Below, in pieces: positions 10,368-20,720 of a DNA stretch of 64,000 bases; position 1 is the stretch's first letter, and every line of letters starts with the position of its first letter. Below the pieces are notes generated by a model. The model was not told where the DNA came from. It saw only the letters and a program-made list of their open reading frames with translations, and did not search any database. The position numbers and the translations under genes are program-made. The stretch comes from Malania oleifera (Eukaryota; Streptophyta; Magnoliopsida; Santalales; Ximeniaceae), in contig NC_080422.1 of NCBI RefSeq assembly GCF_029873635.1, positions 11,439,764 through 11,503,763 on the forward strand, read 5' to 3'.

Positions 10368-11340
10368 CTTGTCATGGGTTATCTTTACATTCAATGAATT
10401 GGCAGTGTATGCTGCTAAAGAGGGAGCACATAGATGCTAAGTTGCCTAATCATCATGGTTAGGGATAGAGATGGTTGAGGCCATGGTCTTTGACAAGCTT
10501 GCTATAGTGCTTGGTTTCGGTTGATATGGTCAGATGGTTAACTCGGGTATGTCAAATGCCTCATTGACATATCATGCTTGCTTGTGCGTGGGATAATTCA
10601 TGATTAAGGGGAAAAGCATGCATGACACAAGGTGTTGACCCACAAGCTGTGTGCAGTGTCAATGTCAAATACTGCAGTGTTCACATGTTTATCAGGTAGG
10701 ATGATTTCTTGACAATTTCCTTTGTAGCTGCTGACATGTAGGCTTATCCGAACGAATAACTCGTGGGTTGATTTTGCAATGTCTCTAGCCACATAATTGT
10801 AGAAATAGCTGGTTATGCTTTGTTGACACATGCTAGTTGTGTCCAACTTAACCTAGGTAATTGGTGTTGTCAACTGCAGACCCTAGACGGTTGGAGGTGT
10901 CAACTGTATTAATATGACATGTGGGTGGCATGGGTGGCATGGGACACTAGGGGGAATTCGGCATTGGTGTTCCTGCACATGTAGTGAGTGTGTAATCCTG
11001 TCTTTGAATAAGGCTGGGAGGTGTTGCTCCGATAAAATGTCGCCTTGTATATGTCATTTGTTGCTTGTATATGTCGCTTGTATAAGTCATACTTCTTTAC
11101 ACACACTAGCAAGATTAACTAACAAGTTCAAATTGTGTGTCATTGGCTTAACTAAGACTTGGTGCCATCACAGTATCAAGACGTGCTGTGTGAACTTAGA
11201 CCCTTTCACAGTAGGCTTGAACTAATTTTAAAATGAAACTCTGCTTTCTGAGGGGGGAAGTGTACAAAAATTAGTGACGAGAAATTCTATGCACAAAAAA
11301 ATTCTTGCTTTCCAAATCAGTCACTCCTTAATGCAAATGT
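10368..11340. other. Non-coding stretch, unclassified
   Basis: No gene recognised. The part next to 11,340 should be the 3' untranslated region of the minus-strand ankyrin/PGG exon. The remainder has repeat-like phrases (TGGGTGGCA twice at 10,922-10,939; TGTATATGTC-like phrases near 11,046-11,085) and may be an old LTR, but I see no ends or primer site. Confidence 0.4.
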
Positions 11341-12453
11341 TCAGTATGCATGACATCCTTGAGACTGCGCACTGTATACATCAGAGTTGTATACATCAGA
11401 GTTGCTAGATTGTGACTGACTTTTGTCTCCGATGTCAGAAATAGCCTTTGCTAATTTTCCATTCCGATTTTTCCGACGCTTCATCTTCCTCAACTGGTGC
11501 TGAACCAACATAACCCCCACATAAACAAAAACAAATCCCACACTCCCTGCACTGACAGACAATAGAATCTCAAGTGTCCATACCGTCCCATGACTATGAT
11601 GTGTGATCACCCATGCAGCTGCAACATAAGCTGTTGCCATGAATGAAACTGCCAGCCACATAACCTTATGAGAAATTATTAGCAGCCTCATCAGTGTTTT
11701 TCTTTGGAAGGGGATTATGCTGACTAAAATGATGACGATGCAGAGAGATATGAACAATGCAATGTGGTTGCTCACTGCAAATATCTTGAAAGCTGTTGTT
11801 CTGCCCACTGTTGACCGTCCTTTCAGGGTTCCTTCCTGGTACACACCACCAGGCGGGTTTATTCCTGCACTGAAAGTAACAGTGGCAATCAAAATGGCAA
11901 CTACTGTGATAGTGTTCCTGGCATTCTGTAGTGCCTCTTTGTATATCTCATGTTGTTCCTTGGGACTTCTGTAAATTACAATGCCTTCCTGCCTGTATTT
12001 TTGGCTCTGCTGCTTTATTTGATCTGAATTGGCATTGGGACCCATAGTTTCCTTTGATGAGGGCATTGGTTCAGATGGGTTTTCTGCCAGAACTACAGAT
12101 TTTTGCACAGCTTTCCGGTGAGAATCCACCGATATTGAATTTGGTCCTGTGCTCAATGTGGGCAACTCACAGTTGTGTGCAGAACTCCCAGCTTCAAGAA
12201 TCATTTTGAATACTCGTTCAAGTGTATCTCGAGGGCTTTCAAGAGGAAATTGCTGGCAATTGATTTCTTTGACTCCTGTTTTAACAGATGACTGTTCAAT
12301 GTTCATCTTGTATGCATCTTTCTTTAACATTTCTTTAAGGCGCTCAATTTCTGAAGTGCTTCCAGCTTGTTCAAGGATGTCCAGCGGAGTATATCCTCTA
12401 TGGTTTCGATAATCGAAATCCACTAGTACTTGACTGATGATGTAGTTTGCTAA
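11341..12453 (-). CDS. Ankyrin-repeat/PGG-domain membrane protein, terminal exon only
   Basis: Terminal exon of a plant ankyrin-PGG protein (the ACD6/ITN1-like group, membrane proteins linked to stress and defence signalling). It opens after a splice acceptor (TTCTAG on the minus strand at 12,454-12,459). It encodes part of a last ankyrin repeat ([19 protein letters not shown]), a polar linker of about 130 residues, then the PGG domain with [20 protein letters not shown] and [11 protein letters not shown]. About four hydrophobic segments follow (near 11,940-11,890, 11,780-11,710, 11,670-11,600, 11,580-11,500), then a basic [11 protein letters not shown] tail and a TGA at 11,341-11,343. The exon is open and well kept, with no stop. 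No ankyrin exons are visible to the right (12,454-26,200), so the gene looks 5'-truncated, or split by the 10.9-kb gypsy insertion with the remainder lost. Function of this copy is doubtful. Confidence 0.85.
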   Translation of the reverse strand, partial: LANYIISQVLVDFDYRNHRGYTPLDILEQAGSTSEIERLKEMLKKDAYKMNIEQSSVKTGVKEINCQQFPLESPRDTLERVFKMILEAGSSAHNCELPTLSTGPNSISVDSHRKAVQKSVVLAENPSEPMPSSKETMGPNANSDQIKQQSQKYRQEGIVIYRSPKEQHEIYKEALQNARNTITVVAILIATVTFSAGINPPGGVYQEGTLKGRSTVGRTTAFKIFAVSNHIALFISLCIVIILVSIIPFQRKTLMRLLIISHKVMWLAVSFMATAYVAAAWVITHHSHGTVWTLEILLSVSAGSVGFVFVYVGVMLVQHQLRKMKRRKNRNGKLAKAISDIGDKSQSQSSNSDVYNSDVYSAQSQGCHAY

Positions 12454-13515
12454 CTAGAACATCATGGAAACAAGAATTGAGTCAAAGATAGTTCAAAGAG
12501 TTTTTATTTATTTTGTTCCTAATTTTTTTTACTAGTTTCCCAATTTTTTGAATTAAAAATAAATTAATAATTTTTAAAAAAAATGAGGTGGTCCAAAGAT
12601 GGGGTTGTCACGTGTCAACCACTCGAGGTGATACATGGCAACGACCGAGTAATTTTTTTTTTTTTAAATTAGGAAATAACTGACATCACCCACCACGTGA
12701 CATAGGACGATGGGTGCAAGGAGTTGGAAACAGATTGCTGACGTGGTAGTGATCCAACAGTCCAGTGGACGATCAAGATCATGTCACGTCACCTCTCGAA
12801 CACATAATCCTAGTAATGTCATACGGTAACACGTGTTCTATTAACTTTTTGTTTAATGGTTGAATGGAGAATTAGGTTAGTAATAAAATTTATATTAGCC
12901 AATTTTTCAGAAATCAATTCTAATTTTTCCAAATCAAATACATTCTAAAATTCTACAAATTGACTTTGTCATACAATTCTCCCTATTTCTTAACCATTCT
13001 GCAGCATTTGTTCAATCAAACCCAACTTTAATCCAAGTGACCAAAATCACATACATACATTAGAAATTGAGGGTACTTAACTCTCAGAATTTTCCCTCTC
13101 TAACCACTGTCTTTATCAACAGAGCTCTCCCTCCTTCAGATTCCTCTACTTTGATTTTTCGTGTAGTCTTTTCTCTTTGCTGCTTCTTAGTAATTCCCAA
13201 CTACTCCTCTTTCTTTTCCCACTTAGTAGAGCCTCGCCTCGTTTTTAAAATCTATCAATCTCACCCTTAGTCATTCTTTTCTTAGTATCAATTTTCTTCT
13301 CCCCCTCTATTCCTCTGAAGAGCTTTATTTATAGGTTAGTGGGGAGAATCACTAATTAATTTTTGATTGATCAATCAATCTCGATTAATCAATTAATTTT
13401 GATTGAACAATCAATTTAAAAACAAATTGGCTAATTTTTATTTTGATTTGTTTTCATTTACTAACCTATTACTAACCCCTTTTTATATGCGTGTAGGTAC
13501 CTACATTGGAAGACT
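12454..13515. other. Non-coding stretch with ACGT-core cluster and a TATA-like site
   Basis: No exon recognised. Between 12,609 and 12,835 there are five ACGT elements: CACGTG at 12,609, 12,694 and 12,830, TGACGTGG at 12,739, CACGTCAC at 12,785. On the minus strand CTATAAATAAAG lies at about 13,323-13,334, followed by a purine-rich leader; it could be a promoter but no start codon in good context follows. Around 13,360-13,420 is a run of TTGATTGATCAATCAAT-like inverted words. Confidence 0.45.
12609..12835. promoter_or_regulatory. Cluster of five G-box/ABRE-like ACGT sites
   Basis: Three perfect CACGTG hexamers and two TGACGTGG/CACGTCAC sites fall in 227 bases. Such sites bind plant bZIP or bHLH factors. 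The first is centred in the palindrome GGTTGTCACGTGTCAACC. Whether they act on the PGG gene is unknown. Confidence 0.5.
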
Positions 13516-15346
13516 TGTAAGAACCTGAACCATGATAGGTGGGTTTAATTAATTAAGAGAGGGGCGAGATGGTAATTAAACAGGCTTCGTCGACGAAGCC
13601 AGAGTTTGTCGACGAAAGCCTTACATTTCTCATCGACGAAATTTAGAGGCTCGTCGACGAGGAGAAGCCGAGGGGTTTCGCAAAATCAGAAATCCCATGC
13701 TCGTCGACGAGGCCATCGTCTCGTCGATGAGCTATCTATAAGGCCTCATCGATGAGGACGCAATTCGTCGATGAGAACAGCTGAGTCAAGGGTACTATAA
13801 ATAGATATTTTCATTACTTCTCATATAAGAAATCTCATTTTCTCTCTCTATCTTTCTAGAAACTTTTCCTACTCTCCATCTCTCTAGATTTCTTCGCTGT
13901 TCGTCATGAGAATCGTCAATCCGAAGTTACCACGAGGATCGTGGAAGGATTCTCTACAATTTCTACGGATCAGATTTTCAGTTCAGCTGTTTTCGGGTTT
14001 TGGCGTAAAATCAAGGTAAGGCTTGGTTTTCTATTTTGATCCGATAGTTTTGTAAAGAACAGTGTTGTGAGTATTTTCTATACTGGGATTTGTAGGTTTT
14101 GGAACTCGGTTTGCTGTTTAGGAGCCTTGGAGTTCGGGATTTGTTATTTGGGGGAAGGGTAAGGGGAATTATGTTTATGTCGGTTATTTCTGAAATCAGA
14201 CTCGGTAGAACTATGGTTCACGGTCTTGTGTGTGTTTTGGCTACTCATTTGAGGGGATTTAACAGGAAAAACTATGGGTTTTTCATAATTACAATTTTGG
14301 GAAAAAGGGGGCGATGGGCTACATCCTTGGTTTTGTTGAAAATCGTATGTATATGTTGATTTATACTGTGTAACAGGGATGGTCGTGCCTTGACTTGTTT
14401 AAACTGTATGTGTTTGAAAAGCTGTGATATTAGATTACCAAATGGGTATGGTTTGTTTGGTTATATGAGCATGCATGTGTGTGTGATTAGTTGAAATGCA
14501 AGTAGGAACGTGGTTCCGAATTGGTTCCAAGTACTGAGAGTGTCCGGCTCTATATCCGTGTGCGTATGAAATCACTAGGCTATGTTTGGCAAGATTGTTC
14601 GGCTCTATATCTGAGGGCGTGAGCCTTACCGGCTGATCACCGAAGGGTGTGGATCCACCAGTTTAGCGCTGGTACGATGCTGTGGGAGTCTAGGACTAGC
14701 CATGTGCCAATGGCGCCGTGTTTCGCAGGTTGGCTACGGGCCAAAGTTGTATGTCGCGAGCCAACTTCGGGTCGAAGGGTGTGACGACACCAGGATTGCT
14801 TGATCATGAGTGTGTGCGTGTATGCACTGTTGTGTAATTAGTACTAGAACTGCATTTAACTGTATATGTTGCGTCATGATAACACTCAAATGTCATACAC
14901 TGATATAACCTGTGCTCTTCCTTATTAAGAGGTGTCTCACCCCTGCTATATGTATATATTTTTTCAAATCCTTCGAGTAACAGGAACTAGCGTCCTTGTG
15001 TTAGGAGCGTAGTGGCCGGTGTACTGTGGGTAGCGGTTGGGTAAGTGCTAGGAATTTTGTTTCACGAGTTGCAGTTTTGAGATATGTTGGGCATCCGGTT
15101 GTACGTTGTATGATGGAGCCTTGACTCTGTTTGTGTATAGACTCTGATATGGTACCATGTTTGTATAGAATGACCTTTTTCTGCTATGTATATTCTATTG
15201 CGTATGGATGTGTTTAGGGTGCCTGAGAATCCCATCGGATCGGACCCTCATCCATTGTCTTATATTTTGGTTGTATTTGTTTGATACTGGGACAGGTTAG
15301 ATTACATTTTTACCCCTGGATTCCATTTTCAGGTATGGGGCGTGAC
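13516..15346 (+). repeat. 5' LTR of the gypsy element
   Basis: Begins TGTAAGAACCTGAACC and ends GGGGCGTGACA. It has a GTCGAC-core array (13,585-13,775), TATAAATA at 13,796-13,803, a pyrimidine-rich leader (13,820-13,890) and the shared CTTATTAAGAGGTGTCTCACC block (14,921-14,941). It aligns along its whole length with 22,550-24,384. An 86-codon open frame at 14,099 recurs at 23,133 because it is LTR sequence. Confidence 0.92.
13585..13775 (+). promoter_or_regulatory. GTCGAC-core array upstream of LTR TATA box
   Basis: Cores start at 13,589, 13,608, 13,632, 13,653, 13,703, 13,723, 13,748 and 13,767. The spacings 19, 24, 21, 50, 20, 25, 19 are exactly those of the 3' LTR copy and nearly those of 2643-2828 and 18,125-18,306. 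The last core ends 24 bases before TATAAATA. Confidence 0.8.
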
Positions 15347-17285
15347 AGCTTGGTATTAGAGCTAACCAGATTGTTAGGCCTTATAGACTTGGTTAGGCTT
15401 AGCTGTGAGTACATACTAGAGTATAGGATGTTGGATATGGGTAGAGTTTGTTTAGGGTTGTTCTGTTGCTAGATCGGGACTTGTCGGAAGTATTCCGTGT
15501 TTTTCCTGGAATGACGATTTCAGTAAAAGCAGGGCAGACCATTGATGAATTTCGTGTCGGTGTGATAGGACAGACCTGGACCTAGCAGGGAGTAGTTAAC
15601 ATGATTTAGGATAGATAATTGTGTTAACTGTACGTCTTTACGTGTTGTAAGGATATTTATAGATTCCTATTGTGTTTCAGAATGGAGCCCAAGGATAACG
15701 ACCTGGGAAGTGGGTCCAAGGAGAGTGCGAGTGATGAGTCTCCTTCTGTGCCTCGAGGTTTGATGAGGCAGGTTTTGCAAGAGATCGGACGGAGTGTGAG
15801 GAGACGCAAACACTCTCCTATTGCTGCGGGGTGCACCATTGAGAGGTTCACACGCATGTGTCCTCCAACGTTCTCTGGAGGACATGACCCAATGATAACA
15901 GAGGACTAGGTTGAAAAGACTGAGAGGATCTTGGAGGTCCTGCACTGCACGGATAGGCAGCGAGTCCTCTATGCTATCTTTCGGCTATCTGGGGAGGCAG
16001 GTCGATGGTGGACTGCAGTGAATCTACTGGAGAAGCAGAGGGGCGGTCCTGAGGAGATGTCGTGAAGCAGTTTCAAGGAGGTGTTCTTTGACAGATACTT
16101 CCCGGCTTCAGTATGTGATGCGAACGAGGATTAGTTTTCTGCTCTGTCGCAGGGAAGTATGACGATGCAGGGGTATGCAGCTCAGTATATAGAGCTATCC
16201 CGATTTGCGCCGTGTTTGATCTCGAGTGAGTACGAGAAGACTCGGAGATTTGAGAAAGGCTTGAGGAAAGATATCCGCAGACTAGTGGGTATGTGTGACG
16301 ACCTGTTTAATTTCCATATTTTTTTCCATAATATAATAAAATCAATATCACAACGCTCAGCAGATCATAATCCACCTAGACCCGTGGGTACCAGGGATGC
16401 ATCAGAAACACATCACGGAAGCCTATGCAGTAGGAAACATAAATCATTAACACCTCATTATACCATACATCACAATACCAGAGTTACTACAATCATTGTA
16501 TTTATATACACATAGTACACAACCCAAAATATATATTAGGGCCAACAAAATACATCCGACCTTATCAAAACACTTACCCTTCCAGAAGGGCAGATCAACT
16601 GTACTAGATCAGCAAGACTTTACCCACTCTCCTATTAGGGGCTTCTGAAATGTTTATAAAATTCGCGGTGAGACACCTTTCAGTAAGGGAAATAAACTAA
16701 TACTAGTGTGTGGCAACATGAGTATTCCGTGTCATACATAAATCATATAGAAACATATTTAGTAAACTGTCATGTCATATCTAAGAAAACGTATATATCA
16801 TCATAACATGGCAGAACATACTGCATTTTCATAATCATATTTCATCTCATAAAGTATAATACAAAAACATCCCTGGTAGGTTAGCTGGTTGTTGTCAAGT
16901 ATTACCCCCACATGACTAGGTTGTTTTACCCGAGGCGGGACCTGACAATGGTTGGCCGACCATTGTCAAGTCAAAAGTACAGTCTGTAAGTCTAATGGGT
17001 TCACTAGACCTAGTCCGTACACCAGGGGCGCTCACACACTTCTTAAAAACCACATCAACCATCCAATCTCACACCACTTCGTACAACGACATTAACACAA
17101 ATATCATGATCACGATGACCATGGACACATAGCAACGGTACTGTGCAAGTACTAGCCTAGACCAAGCCAACCAGGTTCTGATATCATATAACATATACTG
17201 AAACTGTGATACATGGATATCTCATATCATTAATTATCAAATCAATCATATCATTTTGCATATATATATGTATATCATGAAAATC

Positions 17286-17520
17286 ATCGGCCCGTACGCC
17301 AGTATTTCACATTTTACCATAACTCGGCCCGTACGCCGGCAAATCATATCCATAGCTTAGCCCGTATGCTAGCAAATCACATCCATAGCTCAACCTATAT
17401 GCCGAAAAATCATATACATAGCTCATCCTGTACGGTGGCAAATTATTTCCATAGCTCGACCCGTACACCGGCAAGCATATATAAAAATCTCGGCCTGTAC
17501 GCCGATTTTTCATTATAAAA
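17286..17520 (-). repeat. 33-bp minisatellite inside the solo LTR
   Basis: About seven imperfect copies of a unit containing CGGCCCGTACGCCGGCAAAT, with unit length about 33 bases. A divisible-by-three unit keeps one frame open and gives repeated YGLSYGYDLPA text, which I do not take as a gene. Confidence 0.8.
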
Positions 17521-18124
17521 ATCCGTATCATAATTACATTCCCAAAAAACAGTATCTCATAACAATTTCTACTCATGCCACACTAAAAAGGTTTTTCATA
17601 TATTTAACATACCATCATTTTCAATAGCATTTTCCAAATATAAATCATATATAAATATATTTATTTCCCTGAAATCAATTGCTATAATATTATACATACT
17701 TTCCATAAAAATACTAGTTTAGTTTATCCCCTTACTTGATTCTTGAAAAGCCCCTAAGAAAATTTGTCCTGCACCCGTAGGGTTCCCTATTCAACACCCT
17801 GAAAACAACATTCCCCAGAACTAAAGTTTAGTATTTCTACGCGTACTACGCTTTCTACAACTGTCAAAAATCAAAATATTGAGTAGAAAGTCTTACCCTA
17901 GATTTGGGATGGTTTCCAACTTAGCCCCACCGACGATCCACTTCGGCAGACTTACAGAGAATTTTTCCAACAGCGTCGTGGTGGCTTCAAATCATTGAAC
18001 CGGTAGAAAATCGGCCCGAGATCTTAGAGAGAAGGGTAGGGAACCAAAGGGTAAGAGAGAGAGAAGTTATGCGCAGGAAAATGATTGAAAAATCACATTT
18101 AACCTTACTTATATTGCAGGATTC

Positions 18125-18306
18125 GTTGATGATCCACATCACCTCATCGACAAGTCCTGTAGAAAGTTCATCGATGAACTTCAACCCTCATCGACGAATT
18201 TAAGGCTTCCAAAAATCCTATCTCGATATCTTCTCGTCGACGAGACAGAACTTCGTCGATGAGATCCTAAAGAACCCTCATCGACGAAGCCGCTGTGTTC
18301 ATCGAC
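18125..18306 (-). promoter_or_regulatory. GTCGAC-core array in solo LTR
   Basis: Cores at 18,125, 18,146, 18,170, 18,190, 18,236, 18,255, 18,280 and 18,301, with spacings 21, 24, 20, 46, 19, 25 and 21. A ninth, GTCAAC, lies at 18,353. A TATA-like ATATAAG lies just downstream on the minus strand at about 18,107-18,115. Confidence 0.75.
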
Positions 18307-18780
18307 GAGGCATGGAAAATTCCTTGGGATTACCCCTCCAAAATGCAACGTCGTCAACGAAGTTGACTGCCTCCTTCTATTCCTGTTTCCATTTCCCATT
18401 TCTTTTATTATTTAAATACCATTATTCTTCAAGTCGTTACAGTATGCTTTAAATCCACAAGTTCTCGGTGTTGGTGGATAAAGCCACAGTGATTAAGATC
18501 GGTATCCGAGAGGATGAGGTGGATTAGGAATCGAGGAAGAGGACAGTACTTACTGGTTCTCAGTCAGGATCTCATCAGGGATCGTGGAAGAAGAGGAACA
18601 TGAGCTAGAGTTACCATTAGAGTACTAAGCACCTGGGTTCTCAAGGGAGTCAGACTAGTGGTCATTGTGCGAGATGCCACAGATGGCACGAGGGTGAGTG
18701 CCAGTCATTTGGGGGTAACTGCTACAACTGTGGCCAGTCAGGTCACATGTTCCATGATTGTCATGCACTGAAGCGAGACG

Positions 18781-19600
18781 TGTTTGTATCCAGTGTGAAT
18801 CGGGGGAGCAATCAGATACCTCGGGGAACTGTTCAGGCGAATACAGCTCCAGCCAGAGTATACTCTCTTACTCTAGCAGATGCTGAACATGCAGGGAACG
18901 TAGTGACAGGTACCTTATTACTACTTTCAAATAAGGCTTCTATTTTGTTTGATTCGGGCGCGACCCATTCTTTTGTATCTGTGAGTTTTGTTAAACGGTG
19001 TGGGGTTGAGACCTAAATCATGAACGAGGTGTTATCTTTACTACACCATATGGGAGTATATCATTCTGTAGGAGGATGTTAGCAAACTGCCCAGTGATAA
19101 TTCAGGGGAGGCTGCTACTGGCAAATTTTATGGTGTACGATATGTCGGAGTTCGATATCATTCTGGGGATGGATTGGTTGTTCTCCAGTTATACTGTGAT
19201 CGACTATCGTAGGAGGGTGGTAGTGTTCAGACCTCCTGGTGAGCAGGAGTATGAATTTGTGGGATCGTGTGTCCGTCCGACGCCACAGATCCTATTGGCA
19301 CTATAGGCGAGGAGGCTACTCTTCGATGGATGTCAGGGGTACCTAGCTTGTGTGAAGGAACTACCGCAAGATGAGTTGAAGCTCGAGGATATTCGAGTAG
19401 TTAGTGAATTCCTAAATGTGTTTCTAGATGATTTACCCGGTTTACCTCCGGATTGTGAGGTGAAGTTTGCGATAGAGTTGCTGCCCTTCAAGGCACCAAT
19501 CTTTAAAGCTCCGTACTAGATGGCTCCGGCAGAACTTCAGGAGTTAAAGGAGCAATTGCAGGAATTACTGGACAGGGTTTCATTCAACCTAGTGTTTCGC
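18781..19600 (+). pseudogene. Gypsy aspartic protease and RT N-terminus
   Basis: Retroviral-type aspartic protease that would process the polyprotein. The active-site motif ILFDSGATHSF is intact (catalytic Asp codon at 18,951-18,953), and the flap/second half FDIILGMDWL appears at about 19,150-19,180. Stops at 19,014-19,016 and 19,303-19,305 break the frame. It continues to the RT entry phrase [15 protein letters not shown] at about 19,530-19,570, where a frameshift follows. Confidence 0.85.
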
Positions 19601-19643
19601 CCTGGGGGTGCTCCAGTATTGTTTGTGAAGAAGAAGAAGGTCG

Positions 19644-20720
19644 ATGCGGATGTGCAATGATTACCGTGAGATTAACAAGGTGACTGTGAAGAATCATTAT
19701 CCTTTGCCTCATATCGAGGATCTCTTTGACCAGTTGCAAGAGATGCGGGTCTTTTCGAAAATCGATTTGCGATTAGGATATCATCAGGTGAGGGTTAGAT
19801 ATGAGGATGTGGCGAAAACTGCTTTTCGAACGAGATATGGCCGCTACGAGTTTTTAGTCATGCCTTTTGGGTTGACGAATGCTCTAGAGGTGTTCATGGA
19901 TCTAATGAACAGGGTTTTCCATGAGTACCTGGATCGGTGCGTGGTGGTATTCATACACAATATTTTGATATACTTGAGGAGTTCGGAAGAGCATGAGAAT
20001 CATCTGAGGTTAGTACTACAGTTTATGCAAGAGAAGAAGTTGTATGCTAAATTGAAGAAGTGTGAATTCTGGTTGAATTAGATGGCATTCTTAGGCTATG
20101 TGGTGACTGGTGATGGTATATCAGTGGATCTAAATAAGATTGAGGCGGTGGTAGACTGGGCCAGGCCGAAGAATGTGCAGGAGGTTTGGAGTTTTCTAAG
20201 ACTGGCAGGTTATTATCGTCAATTTGTGGAAGGTTTTTCTAAACTATCTAGGTCTCTAACTCGATTGAATAGGAAGGGAGTGAAATTTGAGTGCACCAAT
20301 GATTGCGAGCAGTGTTTTCAAGAGTTGAAGCACCAACTGGTCACTGCTCTGGTTTTGACCATTCCTTTGGGGGATGATGGTTTTGTGATTTTTAGCAACG
20401 CGTCTCTAAAAGGTTTGGGTTGCATGCTTATGCAGCAAAGTAAGGTAGTAGCGTATGCTTCTTGGAAACTAAAGGAATATGAGAAGAATTACCCTACGCA
20501 TGATCTAAAATTGGCTGCTGTTGTGTATGCACTAAAGATCTGGCGACACTATTTATATGGTGTGCAATGCGAGATCTTTACTGATCAAAAAAGCTTCAAG
20601 TACTTTTTCATGCAGAAAGAGTTAAATATGAGGTAAAGACGGTGTCTTGAATTGATTAAGGACTACGATTGCACCATCGGTTATCACCCGGTGAGAGCTA
20701 ATGTGGTAGCTGATGCGTTG
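19644..20720 (+). pseudogene. Gypsy reverse transcriptase and RNase H, catalytic sites lost
   Basis: RT palm and fingers are clear ([43 protein letters not shown]). The catalytic Y/F-x-D-D is changed to FIHN at 19,950-19,961, so both aspartates are gone. RNase H follows after a stop at 20,079-20,081. Its first catalytic Asp in the usual SDAS phrase is Asn (SNAS, 20,394-20,399), while LAAVVYALK and [10 protein letters not shown] remain. A further stop lies at 20,634-20,636. The D-to-N changes fit C-to-T decay. Confidence 0.92.

Larger units (their letters stand above)
16294..18441 (-). repeat. Solo LTR nested in gypsy gag (2,148 bp)
   Basis: Minus-strand LTR from TGTAACGACTTGAAG (18,441) to AGGTCGTCACA (16,294), flanked by perfect GTATG duplications (16,289-16,293 and 18,442-18,446). 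No internal sequence. It carries a GTCGAC-core array (18,125-18,306), a 33-bp minisatellite (17,286-17,520) and the TGAGACACCTTTCAG block (16,669-16,685). It is younger than its host element. Confidence 0.93.
15682..18780 (+). pseudogene. Gypsy gag, split by a solo LTR
   Basis: Gag starts at ATG 15,682 (MEPKDNDLGSG) and reaches the capsid motif FKEVFFDRYFPASV near 16,075-16,120 and YIELSRFAP near 16,180. It is broken at 16,294 by the solo LTR and resumes at 18,447. Removing the LTR and one target copy restores the phrase RRLVGM followed by IHKFSVLVDKAT, showing the split is a clean insertion. The CCHC zinc knuckle CYNCGQSGHMFHDC is intact at 18,720-18,761. Stops at about 15,907, 16,063, 16,132 and 18,447-18,460 kill it. 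Confidence 0.88.

Noticed and set aside
11341-12423. PGG protein as a complete gene starting at 12,423
   Set aside because: The codon there is GTG and family-like sequence continues upstream to a splice acceptor, so it is an internal exon boundary, not a start.
14099-14359. 86-codon open frame repeated at 23,133-23,393
   Set aside because: Both copies lie at the same place in the two LTRs of one element; not a gene duplication.
17307-17576. Tyr/Gly-rich small protein
   Set aside because: Product of the 33-bp minisatellite frame within a solo LTR.
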